A stretch of 64,000 bases of DNA. Origin: CAVVAL01 sp963742725. Lineage in GTDB: Bacteria; Actinomycetota; Actinomycetes; Mycobacteriales; Cryptosporangiaceae. The notes under the pieces are model-generated. The model did no database searches and had not been told where the DNA came from. It was given only the letters and a program-made list of their open reading frames with translations. The stretch covers positions 682,001 to 746,000 of the forward strand of contig CAVUMX010000004.1 of the NCBI GenBank assembly GCA_963742725.1, read 5' to 3'. Made by a program: the position numbers and the translations under genes. Shown one piece after another: positions 33,707-42,096 of the stretch. Positions within the stretch are counted from its first letter, which is position 1, and every line of letters starts with the position of its first letter.

Positions 33707-34815
33707 TTGGACGTACAGTTCGGGCTGCTGGGTGACGTCGAGGCACGCGTCGACGGGCGTCTCGTCGACATCGGCCATGCCCGGCAACGATGCGTACTCG
33801 CCGCGTTGCTCGTGGACGCCAACCAGGCGGTGCCAGCCGATCGGCTCATCGACCGCGTGTGGGCGGACCAGCCACCACAACGCGCCCGTACCACGCTGTC
33901 GAGCTACGTCTCCCGGCTCCGGCAGGTGTTCGCGGACACCAGCGCGGTCGCCGTGGCGCGGCGGTCGGGGGGCTACGTCCTCACGGTCGATCCGGCCGCC
34001 GTCGACCTGTGCCGGTTCCGCGAACTGGTCGCCGCGGCCCGCGCCAGCGGTGACGACGACAGTGCGGCGAACCTGTTCGAACGGGCACTGGCGCTGTGGC
34101 GCGGCGAGGCCATCTCCGTGCTGGACACCCCCTGGGTGAACGACGTCCGCGAGATGCTCCACACCGAGCGGCACGCGGCCGAGCTGGACCGCAACGATGT
34201 GGTCCTGGCGCGCGGCCGCCACGCGGGGCTGCTGGGGGAAGCTGTCCCGGCAGGCGGCGGCGCATCCGCTCGACGAACGTCTGGTCGCGCAGCTCATGCT
34301 GGCGCTGTACCTGAACGGGCGCCAGGCCGATGCGCTGCACCACTACGAGCAGATGCGCCAGCGGCTCGCCGAGGAACTCGGCGCCGACCCATGCGCTCCG
34401 GTGCAGGCGCTGCACCTGCGGATCCTCTCCGCCGACCCCAGCCTCGACGCGCCCACACCGGAAGCCACGGAAACGCCCCTGCCCCGCCAGCTACCTGCCC
34501 CGCCGCCGTCGTTCGCGGGCCGGGTCCGTGAGCTGGCAGCACTCAGCGCGGACAGGTTGACTGTGGTGTCCGGGACCGCAGGCGTGGGCAAGTCGGCGCT
34601 GGCGCTGCACTGGGCGCACCAGGTGGCCGACGAGTTCGCGGACGGCCTGCTGTACGTCAACCTCCGCGGCTTCGACCCGGGCGGATCCGTGATGAGCGCG
34701 GCCGAGGCGATACGCGGATTCCTCGACGCCCTCGCGGTGCCGTCGCAGCGGATCCCGACCGGCCTGGACGCCCAGGCGGCCCTGTACCGCAGCCTGCTCG
34801 CCGGCCGCCGGATGC
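33707..34815 (+). pseudogene. AfsR-type SARP/NB-ARC regulator, frameshifted and truncated
   Basis: The TTG at 33707 opens an OmpR-like DNA-binding domain (FGLLGDVEARVDGRLVDIG, TTLSSYVSRLRQVF) and the BTAD helices. At 34232-34242, inside a run of five G in CTGCTGGGGGAAG, the frame is lost. Removing one G restores LLGKLSRQAAAHPLDERLV, which continues the BTAD domain, then an NB-ARC domain with VVSGTAGVGKSALALHWA. That domain stops abruptly after AGRRML near 34818; the rest of the NB-ARC, and any TPR region, are absent. The truncation makes it a pseudogene whatever the cause of the single-base shift. Confidence 0.8.
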
Positions 34816-34962
34816 TGCACGTTCTCGTTCTCGCTGACGGCGCTGCGGCCCGTCGAGAAGGTCGTCGTGCGGGTGTGCCGCCAGGCACTGCCGCCCGGAC
34901 CGGCCGTGATCTGCGGCAAGCCTCAGGAGTATCCGGCACCTATCACCGCACAGGAGAAGTAG
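34816..34962 (+). pseudogene. C-terminal fragment of an unidentified gene
   Basis: An open frame running straight out of the broken NB-ARC sequence encodes about 48 residues ending VICGKPQEYPAPITAQEK before TAG. Codon composition looks protein-coding and GGAGAAG near its end could serve the next start at 34965. No start codon fits it alone, so it appears to be the 3' end of a gene fused onto the AfsR remnant. I do not recognise the family. Confidence 0.35.
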
Positions 34963-34964
34963 CC

Positions 34965-35357
34965 ATGATCACCACTCGCAGGCTCGCATCCAGGACCGCG
35001 TCCGTCGACCGCCGCGCTCGCCATGTCAATCGGCCACGCTCCGGCGGCCCGTGCGGTCAGCAGGCCTTCGCGCTGCAGACCATCGACCTGGCCGGCAACA
35101 ACACGGCTGTCTCGAAGCTGGCGCCGTCGTGCCACGCGACTCCGCTGTGGGGTGACGCGGAACCGGGAGCGCCGGTCGAGGTGATCCTGAGCTGCTCGTC
35201 CTACCACCGGCCCGCCCACATCGGACGGTCGTTCACCTATTCGAACCCCAATGGGCCTTCGCCGGTGTACGACTACACGTCCGCGCGGAAGACGGCCATG
35301 AACAACACCAGCTACAACGTCGCGGTCGCCGTGAAGCCGGTGCTGCAGGCTTCCTGA
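34965..35357 (+). pseudogene. Small secreted protein with a frame-scrambled signal peptide
   Basis: The frame from the ATG at 34965 (after GGAGAAG) encodes 130 residues. The first 14 (MITTRRLASRTASV) and everything after about residue 40 read like one protein. Residues 15-40, however, are Arg/Pro-rich, while another frame over the same DNA reads TAALAMSIGHAPAARA, a clear signal-peptide core with an A-x-A site. Two compensating indels near 35006 and 35060 would explain this. The mature part holds three Cys and a Tyr/Asn/Ser-rich C-terminus. The function is unknown; export is probably lost unless the reading is a sequencing error. Confidence 0.5.
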
Positions 35358-35497
35358 GCGGGTAACGCAAAGAGGGTGGCGGCCGGCATGGCCGCCACCT
35401 CGACGTGGCCGCCACCCAGTCGTCGGCCCGTCCTCAGCGTCGTGGACCAGTGCATGCCGTCCGTGTGGTGACCCCATGCCCAGCGGATGTTGTCCAT
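35312..35497 (-). CDS. Possible 61-residue protein
   Basis: An ATG at 35497 with GGGGGAGG about 8 nt upstream opens a 61-codon frame beginning MDNIRWAWGHHTDGMHWS. The ribosome site is strong and the N-terminus is rich in His and Trp, but the 3' part is antisense to the secreted protein gene and runs through the hairpin at 35375. I know of no homologue. It could be a real small gene or chance. Confidence 0.3.
   Translation of the reverse strand: MDNIRWAWGHHTDGMHWSTTLRTGRRLGGGHVEVAAMPAATLFALPAQEACSTGFTATATL
35375..35399 (+). terminator. Hairpin terminator
   Basis: GGTGGCGGCC pairs perfectly with GGCCGCCACC across a GGCAT loop, 17 nt after the stop at 35357. Confidence 0.65.
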
Positions 35498-35648
35498 CGG
35501 ATTGCCTCCCCCTGCGGCCCTGGTGGGCCACGTGTTGCCAGTACGCCGCCACCCCCTGTTCCGGTTCTCGGCAATTTCGGTGAACTCTCCGGCGCCGCGC
35601 AGCCGTGGCTCTATCAGAGGTACTTGGTACGTCTCCGCTGGGGGAACG

Positions 35649-36293
35649 ATGACCACGTCGCTGATACGGCACACAGCTCCGGCCGCCACGCCCACCGTCG
35701 AGCGTGCGAGCGTCGAGCTGCCGCCCGAACAGATCGAGGCGTTCCGCCGGGGTGAGGACGACGGGGTCCGGGCGGTGTACAGGCGATTCGCCGGCCCGGT
35801 CTACGCGGCGGCGCACTCCGTCCTCCGCGACCACGACCTGGCGACGGAAGCGGTCCAGGAGACGTTCGTGCGGGCGTGGCGCGCGGCGGCGTCGTTCGAC
35901 CCGCGACGCGGACTGGCCCCGTGGCTGTACGCGATCGCGCGCCGCGTCGCCATCGACATCTACCGTTCCCGGCGGCACCTGTCCGGCGGACCACCCGACG
36001 ACGACGCGATCGTGACGCTGCCGCCGGAGATGGACACGATCTGGGAGGCGTTCCAGGTCCGCGCGGCGGTGGACCGGCTTCCCGCCGACGAGCGCGCGAT
36101 CGTCCGGCTGGCCCACTTCGAGGAACTCAGCCACGTCGAGATCGCGACCCGCCTCGAAATCCCGGTCGGCACCGTGAAGTCGCGGTCGCACCGGGCCCAC
36201 CGGCGCCTCGCCACCTGGCTGCGGACGTTGTGCGACCGCGAGGAGGCGACTGTCACGTACGGTGGGTCACACGACGTGGGAGTGCGGCGATGA
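35649..36293 (+). CDS. ECF-family RNA polymerase sigma factor
   Basis: 214 residues. Region 2 is seen as AVYRRFAGPVYAAAHSVL, DLATEAVQETFVRAWR and WLYAIARRVAIDIYR; region 4 as LPADERAIVRLAHFEELS with GTVKSRSHRAHRRL. The ATG at 35649 is preceded by GGGGGAACG. It overlaps the next gene by ATGA, the usual arrangement of a sigma factor with its anti-sigma partner. The signal and regulon are unknown. Confidence 0.88.
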   Translation: MTTSLIRHTAPAATPTVERASVELPPEQIEAFRRGEDDGVRAVYRRFAGPVYAAAHSVLRDHDLATEAVQETFVRAWRAAASFDPRRGLAPWLYAIARRVAIDIYRSRRHLSGGPPDDDAIVTLPPEMDTIWEAFQVRAAVDRLPADERAIVRLAHFEELSHVEIATRLEIPVGTVKSRSHRAHRRLATWLRTLCDREEATVTYGGSHDVGVRR

Positions 36294-36928
36294 GTTCTGA
36301 CGACAGGGTCGGGGAGTACCTCGAGCGCGGCCCCGCCAGCGGAGACGCCGACGTGCCGGACGATGCCGTCCAGGCACGGCGGGCTCTCGGCGGGGCGTCG
36401 GTCTGGGGCGATCCGCCGCCGGACGCGCTGGACGGGATCCTCGGCCGCATCGGCGCCGAGCGCCCGTCCGCCCCGGTGCCGCAGCGCCGCCGGCCGGGCC
36501 GGCTGGTACTGGCGGCCGCCGCGGTCGTGTTGCTGGTTCTCGGCGGAGTGGCTGGCTGGATCGGCGCGGAGTGGGCGCCGACGGTCGGCGGCCAGACCAC
36601 CGAGCTGGCCGGTACCGAACTCGCCCCGGACGCCACGGCGAAGGCGCGGATCCGCGAGACACCGGGCGGCATCGCGATCAGCCTCGACGTGTCCGGGCTT
36701 CCGCCGGCCGCGCCGGGCACGTACTACGAGGGCTGGGTGAAGTCCGGCGAGGACCTCAAGGTCTCCATCGGGACGTTCCACATGCGCGGCGGCGACGACA
36801 CGATCGAGCTGTGGGCCGGCGTCGATCTGGAGGGCTACTCCCTGATCACCGTCACCATCCAGCCGGAACAGGCCGGCGAACGGCCGCCGGGCAAGGCGGT
36901 CCTGCGGGGCCCGCTCCCCACGCGGTAG
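36290..36928 (+). CDS. Probable membrane anti-sigma factor (RskA-like outer domain)
   Basis: 212 residues. A cytoplasmic N-terminal ~65 residues, a single membrane segment (LVLAAAAVVLLVLGGVAGWI) and an outer domain with SLDVSGLPPAAPGTYYEGWV and IELWAGVDLEGYSLITVTIQ, typical of the extracellular part of RskA-type anti-sigma factors. No HxxxCxxC zinc motif is present in the N-terminal part. Co-translation with the sigma gene supports the assignment. Confidence 0.75.
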   Translation: MSSDDRVGEYLERGPASGDADVPDDAVQARRALGGASVWGDPPPDALDGILGRIGAERPSAPVPQRRRPGRLVLAAAAVVLLVLGGVAGWIGAEWAPTVGGQTTELAGTELAPDATAKARIRETPGGIAISLDVSGLPPAAPGTYYEGWVKSGEDLKVSIGTFHMRGGDDTIELWAGVDLEGYSLITVTIQPEQAGERPPGKAVLRGPLPTR

Positions 36929-36937
36929 TCGTGCCGT

Positions 36938-36966
36938 GCCCCGGCAGGGAATATCCCTGCCGGGGC
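36938..36966. terminator. Perfect hairpin terminator
   Basis: GCCCCGGCAGGGA and TCCCTGCCGGGGC form a 13-bp stem with an ATA loop, nine bases after the anti-sigma stop. Confidence 0.85.
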
Positions 36967-37070
36967 GGCGGCCTACCGGTCAGCGACCAGCCGTGGCCTC
37001 GATCGTGAACTTCTGGCGATCCGGACACCGAGTTGCTCAACGTGCACTTCCTCTGAGCGGACCGAAGACG

Positions 37071-37751
37071 TCAAGCTGTGGCGTGATCGCCGAACGCGTC
37101 GCGCAGGCGGTTCCGGGACGCGTCCAGGTGGTCGCGCATGGCGTCGCGCGCGCCGTCCTCGTCGCCAGCCGCGATCGCGTCGACCACGCGCTCGTGCTCG
37201 CGGACCGTGTCCGCCACGATCCCGGTGCGGGCGTACAACCGGTACCCGTGGGTGTGCGCGTGCAGGCGGGCGAGAGCGTCGGCGATCAGCGGGTTTCCGG
37301 ACGCTTCGGCGATGACGCGGTGGAGCTGGGCGTCCAGCACGGCGAAGTCGCGGTAGCCCTCGTAGTTCTCACCGGCCGGGTGGGTGGACATCCGTGCGAG
37401 CGTGTCGCGTAGCTCGGCCAGCTCGGCGGGGGAGGCGTTGATCGCGGCCAGGCGGGCCGCTTCCGGTTCGAGCTGGCGCCGGATGCCGTAGAGGTTGTCG
37501 GACGTCACCTGATCCAGCAGCGGAGCCACCGTGTACCCGGCGTGCGGGCGCTTCGCCACCAGCCCGTCCGATTCCAGCCTGGTCATCGCCTCGCGGACCG
37601 GAGTGGGGGAGACCTGCAGCTCGCGGGCTATGCCGTCGATGGAGAGCCGGGTGCCCGGCGCGAGGTCGTGGTCCATCAGCCGGCCCTTGATGGCCTCGTA
37701 GACGCTGTCGCGCAGCATCGTCCGTGGCAGGGGTGTCTCGGGCTGCGGCAC
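37071..37751 (-). CDS. GntR/FadR-family (FCD) transcriptional regulator
   Basis: 226 residues. The N-terminal winged helix reads VYEAIKGRLMDHDLAPGTRL and SPTPVREAMTRLESDGLV. The FCD ligand domain has metal-binding histidines in AVLDAQLHRVI and LHAHTHGYRLYA and RDHLDASRNRL. FadR-subgroup proteins respond to small carboxylic acids or sugars. It is divergent from the secreted SGNH esterase and the 116-bp gap carries a palindrome, so it probably controls that gene and itself. The GTG at 37751 is used; an ATG at 37718 is possible. Confidence 0.87.
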   Translation of the reverse strand: MPQPETPLPRTMLRDSVYEAIKGRLMDHDLAPGTRLSIDGIARELQVSPTPVREAMTRLESDGLVAKRPHAGYTVAPLLDQVTSDNLYGIRRQLEPEAARLAAINASPAELAELRDTLARMSTHPAGENYEGYRDFAVLDAQLHRVIAEASGNPLIADALARLHAHTHGYRLYARTGIVADTVREHERVVDAIAAGDEDGARDAMRDHLDASRNRLRDAFGDHATA

Positions 37752-37811
37752 GGACCGATCTTAGGGCGAGCGCCTGGTTCCGACCGTTGACGGAATCCGT
37801 CCCGAACCGGT

Positions 37812-37845
37812 AAGAATCGTATCCGAAATATTATCTATGATTCTT
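37812..37845. promoter_or_regulatory. Candidate GntR operator
   Basis: AAGAATC at 37812-37818 and GATTCTT at 37839-37845 form an inverted repeat around the AT-rich spacer GTATCCGAAATATTATCTAT. It is the only AT-rich patch in the GntR/esterase gap and lies just upstream of the esterase ribosome site. Confidence 0.45.
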
Positions 37846-37867
37846 CGCGGCACTCCGGAGGCAGTCG

Positions 37868-40189
37868 ATGACGGTGTCGAGGACCGGCTCCATGCTGGTG
37901 AGCGGGCTGGTGGTGCTCGCCATCCTGATCCCGCCGGCCGCAAGCGCCGCCGCCCTGCCGGCCGCAGCCCCGCCGGCCGCAGCCCCGCCGGCCGCCGCCG
38001 CTGCCGCCTCGGCCGTCACCCCGTCCGCCGCGCCGCCGTGCGCCTCGTTATGCCCGGCATTGACGGAGACCTTCGACAACGTCGGGATCACGTCCGACCG
38101 GGACACCGGCCGCGGCGACTTCGACGGTTCCGGCTACAGCTACTCGGCCGAGGCGCTGGCGGCCAAGGGCGCCATCCCCGGGGCGCCGATCCGGACCCAC
38201 GGCACCACGTTCACCTGGCCGACCGCCGCCGCTGGCACGCGGGGCAACGGTCTCGCCGCCGGCCAGACCGTCCGGGTGAGTGGCTCGTCGTCGGCGTTGG
38301 GGTTCCTGCTCGCGAGTGCCTACGGCGCCGCCGGCACCGGCACGGTCCACTACACGGACGGCACCAGCCAGGACTACCCGCTGACCGCGCCGGACTGGGC
38401 GTCGGGCACGCGGCCCGCCGGGCACACGGCGGCGATCACGATGCCGTACCGCAACGGCCCGACCGGCCGGGACGACCGGCCGACCTATGTCTTCCACGCC
38501 GGCGTTCCGCTCGACCCGCGCAAGACGGTCGCGGCCGTGCGGCTGCCCGATGTCGGATCGGTGGTCGGACCGGGCATCCCGGCGCTGCACATCTTCGCCG
38601 TCGCGCTGGCCGGCACCACCGACCTGGCCCGGGGCAGGATCGCGACGCAGTCGTCCGACGCGTTCGACGGCGGCGCCGCGCGGGCCGTGGACGGCGACAC
38701 CAACGGCGCGTGGGGCAACAACTCTGTGACCCACACCGATCTGGCCCCGAACGCGTGGTGGGCCGTGGATCTCGGTGCCGTGGCCAAGGTCGACGCCGTC
38801 AACGTGTGGAACCGCACGGACTGCTGCGCGGACCGGCTCCGTGACTTCTGGATCTTCGTCTCCGCCACGCCGCTCGACCCGTCGGTGCCGCCCGCCGAGC
38901 AGGCCGCACGGAAGGGCGTCTGGTCGAGCCATCACCCGGGCGAGGCGCAGATGTTGACGTCCGTACGGCCGAAGATCTCCGGACGCCACGTCCTGGTGCA
39001 GCTCGCGGGGGAGGGCTACCTGTCCCTCGCCGAGGTGGAGGTGTCCGGCTGCGCGCCGACGGGCGCGGATCCGTGGGTCGGCACCTGGGGCACCGCGCCG
39101 GCCTCCGCGCTCCGCGACTCCCACGGCGGGTTCGCGAACCACACGATCCGCAACGTGGTCCACACGAGCGTCGGGGGCGACACCGCACGGGTCCGGTTCT
39201 CCAACCGGTTCGGCGCCAGCCCACTCGTGATCGGCCGCGCATCAGTGGGGCGCCGGGCGGGCGATACCGCGGACGCCGTACCCGGCACCGTCCGTGGCCT
39301 GACGTTCGCCGGGCGGACGGCCGTGACGGTTCCGGCCGGCGCCGACGTGCAGAGCGACCCGGTGCGGTTCGCCGTCCCGCCCGACGCGGACCTGCTGGTC
39401 AGCCTCTACACGCCGGCACCGTCCGGGCCGGTCACCTACCACCCGGCGGCGCAGCAGATCTCGTACCTGACCGGCGCGGGCGACCACGCCCTGGACGAGT
39501 CCGGCGCGCCGTACGACCAGCGGACCGGATCCTGGTTCTACGTCAAGGAGATCGACGTCCTCGGCTCGGGTGCCAAGGGGTCGCTGGTCGCGTTCGGCGA
39601 CTCCATCACCGACGGCGGCTACTCCACGACCGGCGCGAACCACCGCTGGCCCGACTATCTCGCCGACCGGCTGGCGCAAGGCCGAGCCAGCTACGGCGTG
39701 CTCAACTCGGGCATCAGCGCGAACCGGCTCCTGCTCGACGGCGGCGACATCTCGTTCGGCCGGAGCGGACTGGCGAGGCTCGACGACGACGTCCTCGACC
39801 GGACGTCGGTCCGCACCGTGATCCTGCTCCAGGGCGTCAACGACATGCTGCACGATCCGCGCCAGAACGACCCGGCCGTGTTCATCGCCGGGTACCGGGA
39901 GTTCGTGGATCGGTTGCACGCCAGGGGCATCCGGGTGGTGTGCGGCACGATCCTGCCGTTCAAGGGCTGGTGGGGGCACGACGCCGGCCTGGAGGCGACC
40001 CGCGGCGCGATCAACGACTTCATCCGGACGGGCGGCGCGTTCGACGGTGTGGTCGACTTCGACGCCGCGCTGAAGGACCCGCAGGACCCGCTGCGGCTGC
40101 GCCCCGACTACGACTCCGGAGACCACCTGCACCCGTCGGACGCGGGCAACGCCGCGATGGCCGACGCCATCGACATCGCCCGGCTCTGA
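37868..40189 (+). CDS. Secreted SGNH esterase with N-terminal beta-sandwich and F5/8 type C domain
   Basis: 773 residues. A signal peptide is followed by an Ala/Pro tract coded by a 15-bp repeat. Residues about 65-250 share the FDGSGYSYSAEALAAKG-type beta-sandwich found in the GH92 protein. Residues about 255-395 look like a discoidin (F5/8 C) carbohydrate-binding domain (AVDGDTNGAWGNNS). The C-terminal ~370 residues are a GDSL/SGNH hydrolase: FGDSITDGGY (Ser nucleophile), GVND, and DHLHPSDAGN with the catalytic Asp-His. It should deacylate plant or microbial polysaccharides. Codon 61 (38048-38050) is TTA. GGAGG precedes the ATG. It is likely repressed by the divergent GntR protein. Confidence 0.88.
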   Translation: MTVSRTGSMLVSGLVVLAILIPPAASAAALPAAAPPAAAPPAAAAAASAVTPSAAPPCASLCPALTETFDNVGITSDRDTGRGDFDGSGYSYSAEALAAKGAIPGAPIRTHGTTFTWPTAAAGTRGNGLAAGQTVRVSGSSSALGFLLASAYGAAGTGTVHYTDGTSQDYPLTAPDWASGTRPAGHTAAITMPYRNGPTGRDDRPTYVFHAGVPLDPRKTVAAVRLPDVGSVVGPGIPALHIFAVALAGTTDLARGRIATQSSDAFDGGAARAVDGDTNGAWGNNSVTHTDLAPNAWWAVDLGAVAKVDAVNVWNRTDCCADRLRDFWIFVSATPLDPSVPPAEQAARKGVWSSHHPGEAQMLTSVRPKISGRHVLVQLAGEGYLSLAEVEVSGCAPTGADPWVGTWGTAPASALRDSHGGFANHTIRNVVHTSVGGDTARVRFSNRFGASPLVIGRASVGRRAGDTADAVPGTVRGLTFAGRTAVTVPAGADVQSDPVRFAVPPDADLLVSLYTPAPSGPVTYHPAAQQISYLTGAGDHALDESGAPYDQRTGSWFYVKEIDVLGSGAKGSLVAFGDSITDGGYSTTGANHRWPDYLADRLAQGRASYGVLNSGISANRLLLDGGDISFGRSGLARLDDDVLDRTSVRTVILLQGVNDMLHDPRQNDPAVFIAGYREFVDRLHARGIRVVCGTILPFKGWWGHDAGLEATRGAINDFIRTGGAFDGVVDFDAALKDPQDPLRLRPDYDSGDHLHPSDAGNAAMADAIDIARL

Positions 40190-40283
40190 ACTCCCGCAGA
40201 AATGTGAGCGACACTCTGGTTCGGAGCCTGACCGGCCCCTATGCTGAGCGGCCCCAACGCACGCACGGCACGAGGAGAGTCCC

Positions 40284-41084
40284 TTGTCGCACGGATCCCG
40301 ACGCATCTGGCTCGTCTCTCTCGTGACCCTGGCCGGCGGCGTGTTGTTCGCGATCGCCCCCAGTGCCTCGGCGAACGAACCGCTCCCTGAGGGGCCGGCG
40401 ACGATGGGCGACTTCGTCCGCGCGTCCGTGCCGCAGTGGAACTTCCCCCGCGCCAACCGCAACGACCCGTGCTGGCCCGAGCCGGCGTTCGACGGCAACG
40501 GCAACCCGACCGACGGCGCCAACATCCAGGCCTGGCCCAACAGCGACGGCGGCTGCGCACCACACGGCGCACCGTTCCCGACCTACTACACCGTGCAGAA
40601 GTGCAACGCGGACGAGATCCGGGTGAGCTTCACGATCTACCAGGCCACCAGCGGCTTCTGGCCGTCCGGGCACCGGCACGACTTCGAGCACGTGGATGTG
40701 GTCTGGCGGAAGAACGGCAACAGCTGGACCCGGCAGCGGCTGCTGCTGGGTGCGCACGGCGGGCACCGGGTGGTCGACTGGAGCCGGGCCGAGAGCTGGA
40801 ACGCCGCCCGCGACCACGCCTCGCTGGGGCTCGAACACCCGCGGGTCTTCGTCGGGTTCGGGAGCCACTCGATGTACAACAACCAGGGCGGCCGCAAGGA
40901 CGTCATCTCCGCGTACACCGACGAGTACCGCGCCGCCGACTACCGGGTCTGGGCCGACCAGAGCGGCCTGGTGGAGGTCGTCAAGGACGGTGACCTGTAC
41001 CGGAAGTTCGAGTCGAACGCCGCCGCGTGGGGGAGCGCGGACAGCAACCCGGCGAGGGTCGGCAAGGACGCCTGCTGGCACTGA
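40284..41084 (+). CDS. Secreted NPP1/necrosis-inducing (Nep1-like) protein
   Basis: 266 residues with a signal peptide ending near PSASA-NE. GHRHDFEHVDVVW is the NLP heptapeptide region (consensus GHRHDWE) that supplies the cation-binding residues. PDG-like WPNSDGGCAPHGAPFPTYY and a paired Cys near the C-terminus (DACWH) also fit. NLPs bind sphingolipids of eudicot membranes and cause leakage, though many bacterial members are untested. The start is a TTG after GAGGAGAG. It reads in the same direction as the SGNH esterase with a 94-bp gap. Confidence 0.87.
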   Translation: MSHGSRRIWLVSLVTLAGGVLFAIAPSASANEPLPEGPATMGDFVRASVPQWNFPRANRNDPCWPEPAFDGNGNPTDGANIQAWPNSDGGCAPHGAPFPTYYTVQKCNADEIRVSFTIYQATSGFWPSGHRHDFEHVDVVWRKNGNSWTRQRLLLGAHGGHRVVDWSRAESWNAARDHASLGLEHPRVFVGFGSHSMYNNQGGRKDVISAYTDEYRAADYRVWADQSGLVEVVKDGDLYRKFESNAAAWGSADSNPARVGKDACWH

Positions 41085-41089
41085 CCTGG

Positions 41090-41113
41090 CGCCGCCGGGC
41101 CCGCTCGGCGGCG
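41090..41113 (+). terminator. Hairpin terminator after the NLP gene
   Basis: CGCCGCCG and CGGCGGCG form an 8-bp stem with an 8-nt loop, starting five bases after the stop. Confidence 0.6.
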
Positions 41114-41234
41114 TTCTGCCGCTTCCTGCCGGGCCGTGACGTTTGCGCAGGTACGCGCGGGTGTTGCTGGCGGGGTACGGGTCGATCCGCGCTTCGTAGC
41201 CTCCTCGAAACGGACTTTTCGAGAGAGGAAACTC

Positions 41235-41639
41235 GTGACGAGGTTTCTGCGTGGTGTCGCCGTGTCCCTGGTTGCCGGCGTGTGCGGAGCGGGGTTGCTC
41301 GGCGCGCCGGCCCAGGCGGCTGAGGCGGCCGAGAACCTGATCGTCCACAACTGCTGTGGCGTCTCCACCTTCTACCCCAACGGCGAATACCTCGGCGTGG
41401 GCGACTGGGAGGGCGACGGCTGGGGCACCCGCGCGCAGGTCCAGGTGTGGCACCACCCCAGCAGCACCTGGATGAACCACGGTGATTCCTGCTTCGACAA
41501 CCAGACGACCGGCGGCACCGACGGTCGGGTGCTGTGCAACTACAGCATCACCGACGGGGCACAGGTACGCGTCCACATCTGGGCATCGAAGGACGGCGCC
41601 ACCAAGTCGCACGAGTACAGCAAGGTCGGGAACGCGTGA
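41235..41639 (+). CDS. Small secreted protein, first of a tandem paralogous pair
   Basis: 134 residues with a signal peptide (VTRFLRGVAVSLVAGV, cleavage near AQA-AE). The mature part carries VHNCCGVSTFYPNGEYLGV, WGTRAQVQVWHHPSSTWMNH and VRVHIWASKDGATKSHEYSK. Four Cys could form disulfides. It shares most of these motifs with the next gene, so the two arose by duplication. AGAGAGGAA precedes the GTG. No known family is recognised; an extracellular beta-rich protein is likely. Confidence 0.8.
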   Translation: MTRFLRGVAVSLVAGVCGAGLLGAPAQAAEAAENLIVHNCCGVSTFYPNGEYLGVGDWEGDGWGTRAQVQVWHHPSSTWMNHGDSCFDNQTTGGTDGRVLCNYSITDGAQVRVHIWASKDGATKSHEYSKVGNA

Positions 41640-42022
41640 TGCGGAAGTTCGTGATCGCCGCCGCGCTCGGCGCCGCGGCAGCCCTCGCTTTCAGCGGCAC
41701 CGCGCATGCCGGCACCAACACCGACGTCGACGGCGCGTACGGCGCGGCCAACTTCCACCACAACGGCGACAAGCTGTCCGTGGACGACTACTACGGCGAC
41801 GACTGGGGGACCCGGGCCCAGCTGCAGGTGTGGCACCACCCCAGCAGCACGTGGATGAACCACGGCAATCCGTGCTTCGACGACCAGAGCACCGGCGGCG
41901 CGGACGGTGTGACCGTGTGCGACTACGACGTCGCCGAGGGGACCGAGGTGCGGATCCACCTGTGGGCCTCCAACAGCGGCGCCACGAAGGACCACCGCTA
42001 CTCGCGCGTCGGCGTCGCGTAG
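41639..42022 (+). CDS. Small secreted protein, second of the tandem pair
   Basis: 127 residues with a signal peptide (MRKFVIAAALGAAAAL, cleavage near AHA-GT). WGTRAQLQVWHHPSSTWMNH and VRIHLWASNSGATKDHRYSR nearly repeat the first paralogue; the N-terminal CC pair of the first copy is absent, leaving two Cys. Its ATG overlaps the previous stop by one base, so the pair is co-translated. The function is unknown. Confidence 0.8.
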   Translation: MRKFVIAAALGAAAALAFSGTAHAGTNTDVDGAYGAANFHHNGDKLSVDDYYGDDWGTRAQLQVWHHPSSTWMNHGNPCFDDQSTGGADGVTVCDYDVAEGTEVRIHLWASNSGATKDHRYSRVGVA

Positions 42023-42033
42023 CAGCCTGATCG

Positions 42034-42069
42034 CCTGTCCCGGCGGCGCCCCATCGCCGCCGGGACAGG
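42034..42069. terminator. Strong bidirectional terminator
   Basis: CCTGTCCCGGCGGCG and CGCCGCCGGGACAGG form a perfect 15-bp stem with a 6-nt loop between the twin secreted genes and the convergent serine hydrolase. Confidence 0.85.
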
Positions 42070-42096
42070 TTCCTGTGGGTCCCGGTGCACGACCGC

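Noticed and set aside
37920..38010. Tandem repeat as a possible CRISPR or VNTR element
   Set aside because: The GC-rich 15-bp repeat encodes an Ala/Pro tract just after a signal peptide; it is coding low complexity. No CRISPR array exists in the window.
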